Shown here piece after piece: positions 22,210 through 33,314 of a DNA stretch of 64,000 nt; the first letter of the stretch is position 1; every line of letters begins with the position of its first letter. Location: assembly GCA_029379385.1 (NCBI GenBank), contig CM055611.1, positions 14,392,062 to 14,456,061 on the forward strand, given 5' to 3'. This DNA comes from Quillaja saponaria (lineage: Eukaryota > Streptophyta > Magnoliopsida > Fabales > Quillajaceae). Both the position numbers and the translations under genes were made by a program. The notes under the pieces were generated by a model that saw only the letters and a program-made list of their open reading frames with translations, was not told where the DNA came from and made no database searches.

Positions 22210-22601
22210 TGATAGAAATGTGGTGAGCACAACACATAAAATTGAAGATGATGAACAAATTGGAATACTCAAAAGACAACTTCTATTTTACTTAATATCA
22301 AATTGAAAAACATACAATAGGTATTTATAAGACTCATAATAACAACTCTAAAGTCATACAACTAAATGTGCATTAATATGACTTTAACACCCATTATTCT
22401 AGACATTAAGGACTCTAACCCATTACTACAATTTTATTACACATTAACAAAAAAAAAAACTTCCACTAGCACACAATAATTTATAGCCACCATTATAAAA
22501 AATTAACAACCTCTTAAAACCCATTACATCAAAATAACTCACACCTTTTTAACTTCCACTAACAATTTATTAGAGGAAAATAAAATTTATTATTTTCAAC
22601 A
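22210..22601 (-). repeat. 3' LTR of the copia element
   Basis: 392 bp, the left copy. It contains about 50 bp (around 22404-22448) missing from the 5' LTR, otherwise closely similar. That difference and scattered substitutions show that the insertion is not very recent. Confidence 0.9.
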
Positions 22602-22775
22602 CTTCCCTTTAAACTTAATTTTCCTTTCTAACTCCAAGCAATTCTCTCAATCCTTGAAAGACTTCAAATTTAAGTGGTTTTGTGAAAATATCTACAACTT
22701 GATCAAGAGTCTTCACAAATTTGACTTCCACTTCTTTCTTGGCAATACACTCACAGATGAAATGATACCTTGTGT

Positions 22776-23363
22776 CTATATGCTTCTATCATGGAAGACG
22801 AGGTTCTTTGCCAAAGCTAGTGCAGACTTGTTGTCAACAAAAACTTGGGTTGGTTCTTTTTGTGGCTCTTGTAGCTCCTTCAACAATCTTCTTAACCAAA
22901 TGGCATAACAAGTACAAGAGGTAGCAGCAACATATTCAGCCTCACAAGTTGAAAGAATAACAACTGGTTGCTTCTTTGAAACCCAAAAAATTACATTATT
23001 TCCTATGAAAAATACAAAACTTGTGGTGCTTTTTCTATCATCCAAATCTCTGGCAAAATCACTATCACAGTATCCCACAAGATCAATAATATATGAAGAA
23101 GAATAAAATAGGTCATAGTTAAGTGTACCTCTCAGGTAGCGAAGAATTCTTTTAGCCGTTTTCATGTGAGTAAAAGTAGGAGATTTCATGTAACGACTCA
23201 CTACTCCAACAGCATAAAGAATGTCTGGCCTTGTGCAAGTCAAGTATCTTAAACTTCCAACAAGACTTTTAAATAATGTAGGATCTACCTTCTCTCCAAC
23301 ATCATGCTTTGACAACTTCACTCCGCATTCCATAGGTGTATTAATAGAGTTACTATCAAGCAT
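22776..23363 (-). pseudogene. Copia RNase H region
   Basis: 195 codons open from the end of the reverse transcriptase (PDILYAVGVVSRYM) into RNase H. The catalytic acidic residues are visible in GYCDSDFARD, STCEAEYVAAT and VDNKSALALAKN. The frame stops soon after at about 22776, just before the usual end of the polyprotein. The block is separated from the reverse transcriptase upstream by stops at about 23360-23430. Confidence 0.9.
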
Positions 23364-23399
23364 TTGGAATTTCTTAAGACCATCTTTTGCATAGCCTTC

Positions 23400-24158
23400 T
23401 TGTGAAATAAAAATTCCACCATCATTTTACTTCACTTCAAAGCCCAAGTAGGAAGACATTAGCCCCATGTCAATCATCTCAAATTTATAAGCCATTGCCT
23501 TCTTGAAATCTTCAAACATGATTGGATTATTTCCTGTAAAAATTAGATCATCCATATAAAGGCAAACAAATAAAACATCACCTTTTTCATGTGCCTTCAC
23601 ATGAAGTGCATATTCATGTGGACATCTAACAAACCCATTTTCTTAAAAATACTTGTCAATTCGATTATTCCATGTCCTTGGTGCTTGTTTTAGGCCATAC
23701 AAAGCCTTTTTTAGCTTCAAAACTTTATCTTCTTGCCCTTCAATTACATAACCCTCAGGTTGCTCAACATAAACCTCTTCTTCAAGAAAACCATGGAGAA
23801 AAGCAGATTTTATATCCAATTGATAAATCTTCCAATGCTTATGGGCTGCAAAGGAGATTAACAATCGGATTGTTTCTAAGCAAACAACAGGAGCAAATAC
23901 CTCTTCATAATCGATTCCCTGCTTTGGTGTATAGCCTTTCGCAACTAGCCTCGCTTTGTACTTCTCAGCTTCTCCTTTTGCATTTTTCTTTGCCTTGTAC
24001 ACCCATTTCACACCAATAGCTTTATGATCTTTTGGAAGATTTTTCAACTCCCAAGTATCATATTTTTCAATAGCTTTTATCTCCTCATCCATTGCTTGTC
24101 TCCACTTCTTAGTCATTTTCAGCTTCTTCAAAAAACAATGGTTCACTATCTGCAACAA
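23400..24158 (-). pseudogene. Copia reverse transcriptase region
   Basis: Contains WRQAMDEEIKAIEKYDTWEL, KARLVAKGYTPKQGIDY, QLDIKSAFLHG and EEVYVEQPEGY, all classic copia reverse transcriptase blocks, then LYMDDLIF at about 23555-23535 with both catalytic Asp residues retained (Met in place of the usual Val). Stops near 23643 and about 23430 interrupt the frame. The enzyme copies element RNA into DNA in virus-like particles; here it cannot be made whole. Confidence 0.9.
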
Positions 24159-24503
24159 GACAAAATAAATTAATGTCTTCTATCACTTCCGTATTTTCAT
24201 AAATATCAAGAAGACTTCTTGTTTTTGGTGACCCTTCACTTGAACTTTTTTTTGATGAAGGAGTTGGTGATGGAGATAGAGTAATGGCTTCCAATTGTGC
24301 TTCTCTATATTGTTCTTCTTCAAAGTAAGGAAAAAAATTGTAACTTTCTTCTTCTTGAATATCCCAATCCCATGTTTCATCTTCATTGAACTTAACATCT
24401 CTACTGACTATGATTTTTCCATTCCTTGGGTTGATAAATCTTGTACCATTTGGAATTTGAATCATAGCCAATAAATACATACTTCACACTTTGATCATCA
24501 AGC

Positions 24504-25240
24504 TTAGATCTCTCTTGATCTGGTACATGGGCATAGGCAATGCTTCAAAAAATTCACAAGTGAAAGAATTTTGGCTTCTTTCCACTCCAAGCTTCTTGAG
24601 GTGTTTGATTCTCCACACTTTTGGTTGGACATCTGTTGGACAAATAAACTGCACAAGAAACAGCTTATGCCCAAAAATTCTTTAGGCATATTCTTAGATT
24701 TCAACAAACATCGGGCCATATTAAGAATTGTTCTATTCTTCCTTTCTGCTACACCATTTTGTCGTGGTGTCCTAGGAACCGTTAAAGGACGACGAATTCC
24801 TTGTGTTTCACAAAAGATATTGAATTCATTTGAAGTGAATTCACCTCTTCTATCGGATCTTAAAGATTTAATTACATGACTACTATCTTTTTCAACAAGA
24901 GCTTTAAACTTTTTGAAAGCCTCAAAAGGCTCTGATTTTTTCTTCAAAAAATAAACCCATGTCTTGCGAGTATAATCATCAATGAAAAGAAAAAAATAAT
25001 GATTTTTACCAAATGAGCATGGCTTAATTGGTCCACACATCGGTATGAATAAGCTGAAGTGGCTCGATTGCTCTTGTGGCTTCTTTAGGAAAACTCTTCC
25101 TTACATGTTTTCCAAGGAGGCATGCTTCACACAATTGATTTGGGTGGTCAATGAATGGCAACCCAGACACCATCTTCTTCTCTCCCAAATTCTTGAGTCC
25201 TCCAAAATTCAAATGACCCAACCACATATGCCTACGCCAT
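24504..25240 (-). pseudogene. Copia GAG-pre-integrase and integrase core
   Basis: MWLGHLNFGGLKNL and CEACLLGKHVRKSF are the zinc-binding pre-integrase part. The core has DDYTRKTWVYFLKKKSE, LRSDRRGEF (an Arg replaces the usual Gly) and NGVAERKNRTI with the catalytic Glu. A stop falls right after HTDVW (25024), where the first catalytic Asp region sits, and the frame changes near 24560. A further piece (24480-24109) is the linker to the reverse transcriptase. Confidence 0.85.
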
Positions 25241-25242
25241 GT

Positions 25243-26124
25243 TTAATCTTTTGCACACATCTTCAAACATTTGGCACTATCGTTTTGGAGATTCAAAATG
25301 AACATCCTGTTTCTTGTCATGGACACCTTAGCAATAAGATTATCATCTTGCTCTCTAAGCCAAAGGTTTTTATCTTTCATATGGATTTCATAACTCTTCT
25401 CCAAAAGTTGTCCTAAACTTAAAATGTTACTTTTTAATTTTGGAACGTAATAAACATCATAAATGAGCTTATGACCATCATCTTTCAAAGAAATTAAAAT
25501 GGTACATTTTCCTTTGATTGGAATTTTGGAAGAGTCTCCAAAGGTCACAAATCCACTCACTTTTTCATCAATCTCTAAAAATTTGCTTTTGTCCCCGCAC
25601 ATATGATTGCTTGCACCATTGGCAAGGTACCACAAACACTTGATCACCTCCTTTTCATCTCCTTTGAATGCTAATAACAAAGTTGGCTCTACCACTTCTT
25701 CTTTGTATTCAAGTAGACTAGCATTCTCTTCAATAACATTAGTATTGCGACATTCTGAAGCAAAATGACCAAATTTATGACAATTATAGCATTCAACATT
25801 GCTCTTGTCATACCTCTTCTCATTTGGTCTTGCATAATTTCCTTTTCCTCTTCCTCTTCCATGACCTCTTGATGATTGTTGGCCTCTTCCTTCGTTATTA
25901 TTCTCAAAATGATATTCTCCTCTTCCTCTTCCTCCTCTTTCTCGTCCACAAATATGATCACGACCACGACCACAACCACGACCACTGACCTCTTTGGTTT
26001 CTTTCTTGTACATTATCTTTTTCTTTGAAAGAAACCTTGACTTGGAGAGCTTGTTCAAGCGGCTTCTCTTCCTTCTTTTTAAATCTTTCTTCATAGGCTT
26101 GTAATGATCCCATGAGTTGCTCAA
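25243..26124 (-). pseudogene. Copia nucleocapsid zinc knuckle and protease region
   Basis: An Arg/Gly-rich tract precedes the knuckle [14 protein letters not shown] (CX2CX4HX4C). The protease site reads [13 protein letters not shown] where copia elements have W.LD[ST]GASNHM: the catalytic Asp is Ala. This alone would stop polyprotein processing. The frame overlaps the gag frame upstream, and one indel separates them. Confidence 0.9.
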
Positions 26125-26695
26125 TAAATATGGTCTCTAAGTCTTTCGATTCTTCGATTGCAACCAAAACCACAATGTAATCAAATTTTGGTTGCAAAGA
26201 GCGAAGGATTTTCTTCACCACACGAACATCTTCTACTTTTTCTCCATATATTTTCAATTAGTTGACGGTGGTTAGCATTCTTGAAAAATAATTTGAAATT
26301 GACTCGGATTCCTTCATATGCAAGGCTTCAAAATCTCCTCTCAATGTTTGAAGTCGAATCTTCTTCACTTTTTCAACTCTTTGGAGAGAGCTTTGTAAAA
26401 TCTCCCAAGCTTCCTTGGTAATAGTTGCTAGTGCCACCTTCTCAAACATGGCCTCATCCAACCCTTGATAGATAAGGGTGAGAGCTTGTTGAGCCTTCTT
26501 TCTAGCCTTTTGTAAGGCATCTTTTTGAGCTGCAGACAAAGCAGCTTCATCTTGTGGTTGGTCATATCCTTTCTCTACGATCTCCCATGCATCTTGTCCA
26601 CCAAGCAAAGCTTTCATACGAAGACACCAATTGTCATAGTTGTCTTTAGTAAGACGAGGATATTGAAATGAGAACAGTCCTGATCCAGTAGACAT
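25960..26695 (-). pseudogene. Copia gag
   Basis: Starts with Met at 26695, 30 bp after the primer site, and reads [20 protein letters not shown] and WEIVEKGY, the UBN2-type copia gag start. A stop at 26258-26260 separates it from the rest of gag ([20 protein letters not shown], 26257-25958), after which the Arg/Gly tract continues in another frame. Confidence 0.9.
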
Positions 26696-26724
26696 CTCTC
26701 AAACTCACCAAATTAGAGAACTAG

Positions 26725-27080
26725 GCTCTGATACCACTTTGATGGAAATGGGGTGAGCACAACACATAAAATTGAAGATGATAAACAAATTGGAATACTC
26801 AAAAGACAACTTATACTTTGCTTAATATCAACTTAAAAAATTTACAATATGTATTTATAAGACTCATAATAGCAACTCTAAAGTCACACAACTAAATGTG
26901 CACTAATATGACTTTAATACCCATTATTCTAAAAAAAACTTCCACTAGCACACAATAATTTATAGCCACCATTATAAGAAATTAACTATCTCTTAAAACC
27001 CATTACATCAAAATAACTCACACCTTTTTAACTTCTACTAACAATTTATCATAGGAAAATAAAGTTTATTATTTTCAACA
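26725..27080 (-). repeat. 5' LTR and primer binding site of the copia element
   Basis: LTR 26740-27080 (341 bp) followed, in minus orientation, by a 3-bp spacer and TGGTATCAGAGC at 26736-26725. The LTR carries the promoter in this family; a TATA-like TATTTATAAG complement lies in the middle. Confidence 0.9.
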
Positions 27081-27329
27081 GTTGGATTGAGTCTTGAATT
27101 TGTGAGACTGATTATATTTTATCTATTGCTATATGATTATGTTGGAAAGTTTATAATAAGCAAATTGGTTAGGTGTATGAAAGGCATGCAACTACAAATT
27201 ATCAGGCTTGACTTGAAATGTTGTCTATCATTATGTTTACAAGAAAGGAAATTTCTCCACTGGATAGTTAGATGAAGATTTTGACATAGATTGGGTAGAT
27301 GTTGTTAAGGCGTGGTGACCTGCATGATA

Positions 27330-27993
27330 GAGCAAAATTACCTAAGAAATCAATACCCTCAAGATGAACTTCATTACTTGTTTGCATCTGATCAATATCT
27401 TCAATAGACAACTCCATTGTCTTCTTTTCCTATTTCTTCACCTTTTTTTTTTTTTAAGCACTTGTAGCTCCTAAACCAGTAGCTCGATCATTCTCAAATA
27501 TACCCCGCATTAATTCCAGGTTTTAAAGCTCTTTACTACGTATTAACTTCATTTCATCATTAACCTATTCAAGTCAATTTTAAAATAAATAGAAGTTACA
27601 AACTTAAGCTTTCAATTTAAAAGTAAATATATTTTAATATATTACCTTTTCAATACCATCCCAAACTTATGGTTCAGCTTCATCTCTATTTGGAATGCCA
27701 TTCCAAGAAAAACAACTATTATTCAAAGTATCCACTTCTATCCCCATTTGGGTATTCAGTGTTTTGAGTCTATTCCCAACTTTTTTAACATTGATATCCA
27801 TCTTAAACTCTGTATTAACCGCTTGGACAGCTGCTCTCTATGCTTCTTGTGAAAAGTTTCTATCATCTTTTTGTCCTTTTATCTTTTGTTCCTTCAAAAC
27901 TTCAAAAAGAAGTTTATTCATACTCTTAGTCCATCTTAAATAACTCTTCTTTCCTTGGTAACTTGATACTTCATCACCAGCATCTTTCTCCAT
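27330..27993 (-). pseudogene. Myb/SANT-like protein of the PIF/Harbinger element
   Basis: From Met at 27993 the minus strand reads YLRWTKSMNKLLFEVLKEQK, then GNRLKTLNTQMG further on, matching the trihelix-like Myb/SANT domain of the second Harbinger gene, which helps bring the transposase to the DNA ends. A further stretch (NDRATGLGA at about 27490) recalls the conserved 'YGkDRAtG' end of that domain. Stops occur in several places, so it is dead. Confidence 0.65.
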
Positions 27994-28324
27994 TGCTTAA
28001 CCTGAAAAGAAAAGAAAAACGTAAGTCATGAAGATGTACACTTCTTTTACATATTACAATAAAGAAATTGAGTTCAAACTCAAATATATATGCAATCTAA
28101 GTGCTTCTGATGGTCTAAAAAGAAAAACAAACAACCTACAACAAAATATTCAAAGTTCAGCATATGAATTAATAAAATTGATTATTCAAAAACATTCATT
28201 CAAACCACAATATTCAAAAGCACATTTATATCAATCTAAACAGAACGTTATAAGATAGTCTACAAAACCTTCATTCAAGTTTTCTAATATATATCTTTTA
28301 CAAATTTGGATTGCATAATTGTCA

Positions 28325-29425
28325 AAATAGTCTACAAACAAAAACTAATGACGACGAATATAATCATTCCACATTCATGAAGCCATACGATCTCGCATTA
28401 TCTCCCCTTTTCTATGATCATCATCTTTATAAAGATCTTTATTATCAATCTCTACTTCCATAATTTCCTTATCAACTTCCACTAGAATCCTTTCATCCGG
28501 ATCAACACCCATAAGAAAATTGTGTAATATACAACATGCCAACACAATTTCTACTTGGGTATCAATATCATATTGTGCTTCCGCTCCACTTGCTATAATG
28601 GAAAATCCTTTCTTTAGTACACTAAAAGATATTTCTATAGCATAGCGTATGATGCATGTCTTAAATTGAATAACTTATTTGGATTTTGTGGTGGCATGTC
28701 AGAATATTTTTTGAGGTGAAATCTCTTACTCCTATAAAACGTAATGTATCCCAACCTGAGCATGTATCCAGCATAAACCAAATAGAATTTACCAATAAAA
28801 AAAATTCATTTAGTTTCAAATGGATAGTACTAAAACTAGTAAGTAACAACTAAAATAATGATGCTATAACTTATACCTTGAGGAACGTTAACATTATCTT
28901 CTCTACGTAAGACATTTTCTAATGTTCTTAAATCAGAAGCATATCCTTCCCAGCCTAGCTAACACATACGTAAATCTAAGATCAAAAGTACAAGCAGACA
29001 ATACATTCATTATAGGATAGCCATTCCTTCCTCTATATCTAGGCACATCATCTTTTGGAAGTTTAACACGAATATGTGTCCCATTAGTAGCACCAACACA
29101 ATTCTATGAATTTTGAAAATGATTAAAATTAGGGAGGAATACATAATGTCTAGTTGTGTTAAATTAAGAATTAAAATCTACATGTACCTTAAAGTATGGA
29201 TAATATTTTTTACTATGCAAAGTTTTAGCTGGGATTATACTTCCATCAGGTTGTACAAAGAAGTGATCCTCAAAGGTTATAAGTGCTCTCAAAACTTAGT
29301 GAAAATGATGACTAATAGTCTCACTTGAAAGAAGGAAAAAGAATTTCACATTTTTATTCCTCACATTATGTGATAACATATGGAGAAATTTAGGTACTTG
29401 CACTTTAACCAAACTAGATAACCAA
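28325..29425 (-). pseudogene. PIF/Harbinger transposase (DDE_Tnp_4 type)
   Basis: Minus-strand blocks in order: KFLHMLSHNVRNKNVKF, SSETISHHFH, KKYYPYFK, an apparent intron (about 29197-29108), NCVGATNGTHIRVKLP, VPRYRGRNGYPIMNV, FTYVLAGWEGYASDLR, then IRYAIEISFSVLKKGF and DTQVEIVLACCILHNFLMGV. These follow HARBI1/PIF transposases closely. The first catalytic Asp (usually in 'DGTH') is Asn here, and stops are present. The N-terminal code is split off by the MITE at 29433-29922, with a trace beyond it (29925-30100). Confidence 0.8.
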
Positions 29426-29432
29426 ATTCATT

Positions 29433-29922
29433 AAGGCTTGGTTTGATAATGATGGGGCTTTTAAAAAGCTACTATGAAAAAGTATCTATCAAAAATTCAC
29501 AATAACCCTGTTTGGTAAATTTTTTTTAATAAAAGTTGTTATGGGTAGTAATAGCAATGAACAATATGTTTGGTAAAACAAATCATTAGCTGATGTGAAT
29601 GTATAAAATAACAAAAATAGACATCATTAATTAAAAATATATTTAGGGAGAGAAATTTAATGGTTTATAAATTAATTGATGATATACTTGGTAATTTTCT
29701 GAAATTAATAAGGTGAGTTTTTGTACTTTTAATTTTGAAAAGTAACAACTAGCTTTTAAAAGCATCACTTAGGGTGCTTCTACAAACACCCATGGCTTTT
29801 TAAAGGTAGTAGAAGAAGCACCAATATATATATATATATATATATGAATCAAAAATATTTAAATGATGTAGCTTTTCAAAAGCCAAAGCATCCACTTTAA
29901 AACATTACCAAACTCAGCCTAA
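29433..29922. mobile_element. MITE inserted in the PIF transposase
   Basis: About 490 bp with imperfect terminal inverted repeats, AAGGCTTGGTTTGATAATG on the left and CATTACCAAACTCAGCCTAA on the right, and an internal (AT)n run at 29826-29844. Transposase code reads on either side. No clear target duplication was seen, so the superfamily is open (hAT- or Tourist-like). Confidence 0.6.
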
Positions 29923-30240
29923 GTTTCTTTCGTAAAATGTCATGAGAGGTTTCACTTGTTTGTATTCTCCACATTAACTCTCGTCCCATATGTTCCGTTT
30001 ATTGACAAATTGGCCTCTCAATCCAAGTCACATACTAATAAATATGAAGTGAGGTCACTAAACAACCCACATAGGCTACTACAGAAGCAATGATATTTCA
30101 TTCAAAATATCTTATTATTTAGAGAATAAATAAAACAAACGTAAACAATGATTCTAATTATTGATACTAATATATTCTAAAGAATAAGAGAACATAGGGA
30201 AGACTGAATTTGATACTTTATACTTTTTATTGTTATTTTA

Positions 30241-30605
30241 GAAATGCCAATCAGTAACATTCATAAATTTATAAAGGAATACAAAGAAAATACCATAATA
30301 AAATGCTCAAAAAAAATCTGCCACAAGACTTTAGCAGGAACATACTTGATTCCATGATCACAATTATGAAAAATTCCAATCAATAATATTCATACATTTA
30401 TAAAGGAATACAGAGAAATACCATAATAAAATACTCAAACAAAATCTCCCACCAGATTTCAGCAGAAATATACTTAATTCCAAACTCATAATAAAAATGC
30501 CAATTAGTCATATTCATAAATTAATAAAGGAATATAGAGAAAATACCATAGTAAAACACTTAAACAAAATTTTCCACAAGACATGTGAGCCAAGTGTATA
30601 CACCT
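30241..30605. repeat. Tandem repeat, three units of ~125 bp
   Basis: Units start near 30241, 30369 and 30494 with AAATGCCAATCAGT-like sequence and contain TTTATAAAGGAATACA and ACCATAATAAAAT. Divergence between units shows that the array is old. Confidence 0.85.
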
Positions 30606-31659
30606 AATATCAATCTAAATGCAGTGATTGTAATGAAAATATTATAAATCATAAACCCAAAAACGATAAGGAGTTCCAGTGAAAACCCTTTTAACAATTA
30701 TATTATAACAAGGTCTAATCAGCTCAATCTTCGATTCTTGTCTCATTGAAAATACAAAAACATGGTTTTAGGAGCTTTACTCATCAATATTCCAAAAGAA
30801 AAATGAAAACCCTAAAAAAAACCCATGAACAAATATCTAGATCTACAATCAAAACCAAAGTCTTACCTCAATAAGTCTAGAGGAGAAGATGATTGAGAGT
30901 AGAATAGTGCAAGAGAGGACGGTGGAGCACACAATCTAGGAGCATACGATAGCGACAAAGAGGATGCGTTTTCTCTTTTGAATAGGGTAAGAGAAAGATG
31001 GTGTAAAAATTATTAAAAGCTAAGGTTATATTGGTCAAATCAAGTTTTTAGTGAGATAATGAATTGAATTCTCACCAAATCAGACCAATTTTGGCAAGAA
31101 TTCAAAATGAAAATTTTAAAATGAAATAAGATTCAAGCTTAATTGAATTCTAAATTAAAATTGATTCCAAACACAAAAATTTAATAGAAATTCATTTAGA
31201 ATGAATTTAATTCTATCAATATTTTAGTTCCAAAAACACCCTTAGTTACCTTTGTAAATCTCCAATTCACTAAATTTCCAGTAATTCAGCATACTGATAA
31301 TTTATTCTAAATGAGTTAAATTGTATCAATATTTTCATATTAATCATTTAGTCATTCTATATTAGATATTTTTCAATTCATTTATATTTTTTTCCTTCAC
31401 TAAAATAGTAATTAGGTAAAATTACTTTTTTACCCCTATCTTAATGCAAAACTCATGCATAATTAATTTCCCATATCAATATATTATAATCATGCATAAC
31501 TTTTGCACTTTTGAAATTCTTGTATTTAAAGTTCCTAATCATTTTACTCCTTTTTCACAATAAATCTCATGTGGACTTTCTATCTCAATACATTAAAGCG
31601 AGTTGTATATACCTGATACTCCATGTACAGCTTTTTAGAGATGTTATATATATACTCCG

Positions 31660-32230
31660 TCTTCTAGGTTTTTGTCATCAGCTGATGATGATGATGATGA
31701 TGATGATGAAGAACTTGTGTACATACCAACTCCACCTACATATGAAGAATACAGTTCTATTGCACAAAATAAATACGAAAAATCTACTAAATTTGGAGTT
31801 TACAACATGTATGCCCAGTATTTGGGTGAGTGATAGTTTCTTACATTGGGCACGCAGCAGTGCTCAGCACTTACACCATCTGCAATTGGCACTAGTATCC
31901 TATCAGCAAGTGGGGCTAATATCCTACAGAGGAGGAAGAGGAAAGCCAAGGCTAAAATGGTGGGCATCATGGATGATCACATTTATGAGCTGCTAGAGAT
32001 GACTAAGCAGAGAATGACCTATTCTCGTCGCTCATCCTTCTTGAGCCAAAACTCTACTGCTGAGGAATCAATCATCTCTATTTGAAGTGTCTTATATACA
32101 ATAAGAGAGTTTTCTGAATTCATTGATGATAACCGAAAATTAGTCTAAACTGCTGAGGTTATGCAAGTATCAATTTATAGAGAAACCTTCACTGCACTAA
32201 GAGATCCAACCTCTCAAATTACCTGATTTG
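31660..32230 (+). pseudogene. Unknown coding remnant with an Asp run
   Basis: One + frame (31678-31830) reads SADDDDDDDDEELVYIPTPP and continues openly to NMYAQYLGE before a stop. In another frame, 31846-32085 has a Lys/Arg-rich RRKRKAKAKMVGIMDDHIYE stretch. A later YRETFTALRDP (about 32172-32204) recalls the C-terminal end of Myb/SANT-like transposon proteins, but the match is weak. It lies just inside the CACTA-type terminus at 32574 and could be part of that element. The Asp run comes from a (GAT)n microsatellite at 31682-31709. Confidence 0.3.
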
Positions 32231-32539
32231 TGTTCAAACGTGAATTAGAAAAGAAGAAACAGGGTTAATTTGAAGTAATTTATTTTTTAAATGTTAAAGT
32301 TGTATTGTTCAAATTATTAGGTTTTTATTTATTTATTTTTAGATTTACTATTTGTAGTTTTTTGTCTTTTATTGTAATTTAATTTTAATTTTTTTAAAAT
32401 TTGTTTATGTATAACTAATTAGTTTAAATTCAATTAAAAATTAAAATTAAAATTAAAATAATAATTATTTGAAATTAAATTAAAAATCAAAACTAATTAC
32501 TCAGCACTTTAATTTAAATTAAAAATAAAAAGTAATTAA

Positions 32540-32574
32540 AGTTGATGTCGCTTAAAGTGTATTTTCTTATAGTG
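32540..32574 (-). mobile_element. CACTA-type terminus, opposite orientation
   Basis: On the minus strand the sequence starts CACTATAAGAAAATACAC and continues AAGCGACATCAAC. It shares the first 12 bases with the terminus at 21702 and faces it. Flanking trinucleotide is GTG. Confidence 0.55.
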
Positions 32575-33036
32575 GTGTATGGGTAATTGGTGACTAAGTC
32601 CTCAAGTTTTAGGAAGAAGTGGGAGGATTAATTGGTAGTATATAGGTAGAGTGAGGAAAAGAGTTTCCTTATTTGGTAGTCTATGAATTTTATATTTTTA
32701 GTATCATTTATGTGATGAGAGATGTAATTTAAGTTTACCTTTATGGAAACAATTGCATATGTGATTTACTCAAACCAATATGGAAAGTTAAAAAGTATTT
32801 TAGATTTAATTATAAGTTTCACATGACTTGTCTTATATAGGAGTCCTAATGAGTTTATGCTTGATTTATATTTATTTTGGCCAAACTAGTTAATGCAAAA
32901 TATAAGTACTAATGAATTTCAAAGCGAGGTAAATATATCATAAATTATATATATTATCTACATATAAATGGGATTGATTGATGACTAAGGCATAAACATT
33001 ACAAGTTATATCGTTTATCCATTAGATAATTTTTAA
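32575..33036. other. No gene seen
   Basis: AT-rich sequence between the CACTA-type terminus and the poly(T) tail of the LINE remnant. Nothing is recognised. Confidence 0.35.
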
Positions 33037-33309
33037 TTTTTTTTTTTTTTTTTTTGGGATAAGGAATGAAAAAGCAAAGCAAATTATTGAGATGAAATTG
33101 CTATTTTATACTTCCAAGCGACCTCTGAATTATCAACATGCAAGAAAGTCTTGACCTCCAAAGGGCAATGCTGCCCAGTCGTATGAGCGCAATCACTATC
33201 CAGTATTAAATTAGCTAATTTGTTAGCCACCCTATTAGCCTCTCAATACACCTAGTGTAAATGAACTTCTTATTCTCTAGCAAAAATTTTATGTATTTTA
33301 AGTATGACT
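33037..33309 (-). pseudogene. LINE RNase H (RVT_3-type) remnant, 3' part
   Basis: Minus-strand code includes EANRVANKLANLILDSD, typical of the end of the RNase H domain of plant LINEs ('RxxNxxAhxLAk'). The T-run at 33037-33055 is the poly(A) tail in minus orientation, marking the 3' end of a 5'-truncated LINE. The 5' part of the same domain is at 45783-46085; the Tat element sits in between. Confidence 0.7.
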
Positions 33310-33314
33310 GGTTT

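Larger units (their letters stand above)
22210..27080 (-). mobile_element. Complete Ty1/copia retrotransposon, mutated
   Basis: 4.87-kb element on the minus strand with 5' LTR 26740-27080, 3' LTR 22210-22601, and 5-bp target duplication GTTGG (22205-22209 and 27081-27085). LTRs begin TGTTGAAAATAA and end TCA. The primer site TGGTATCAGAGC (26736-26725) matches initiator Met tRNA. The purine tract AAAGGGAAG abuts the 3' LTR. Domain order gag, zinc knuckle, protease, integrase, reverse transcriptase, RNase H is that of copia. Stops and frame changes break the polyprotein, and catalytic residues are lost, so it is not autonomous. Confidence 0.95.
27300..31250 (-). mobile_element. Decayed PIF/Harbinger DNA transposon
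   Basis: Two coding remnants typical of PIF/Harbinger occur together on the minus strand: a DDE transposase (28325-29425 plus an N-terminal part beyond the MITE) and a Myb/SANT-like protein (27330-27993). A candidate right end is CTAAGGGTGTTTTTGGAAC (minus strand, near 31246). The left end was not found. The extent is therefore approximate. Confidence 0.6.
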
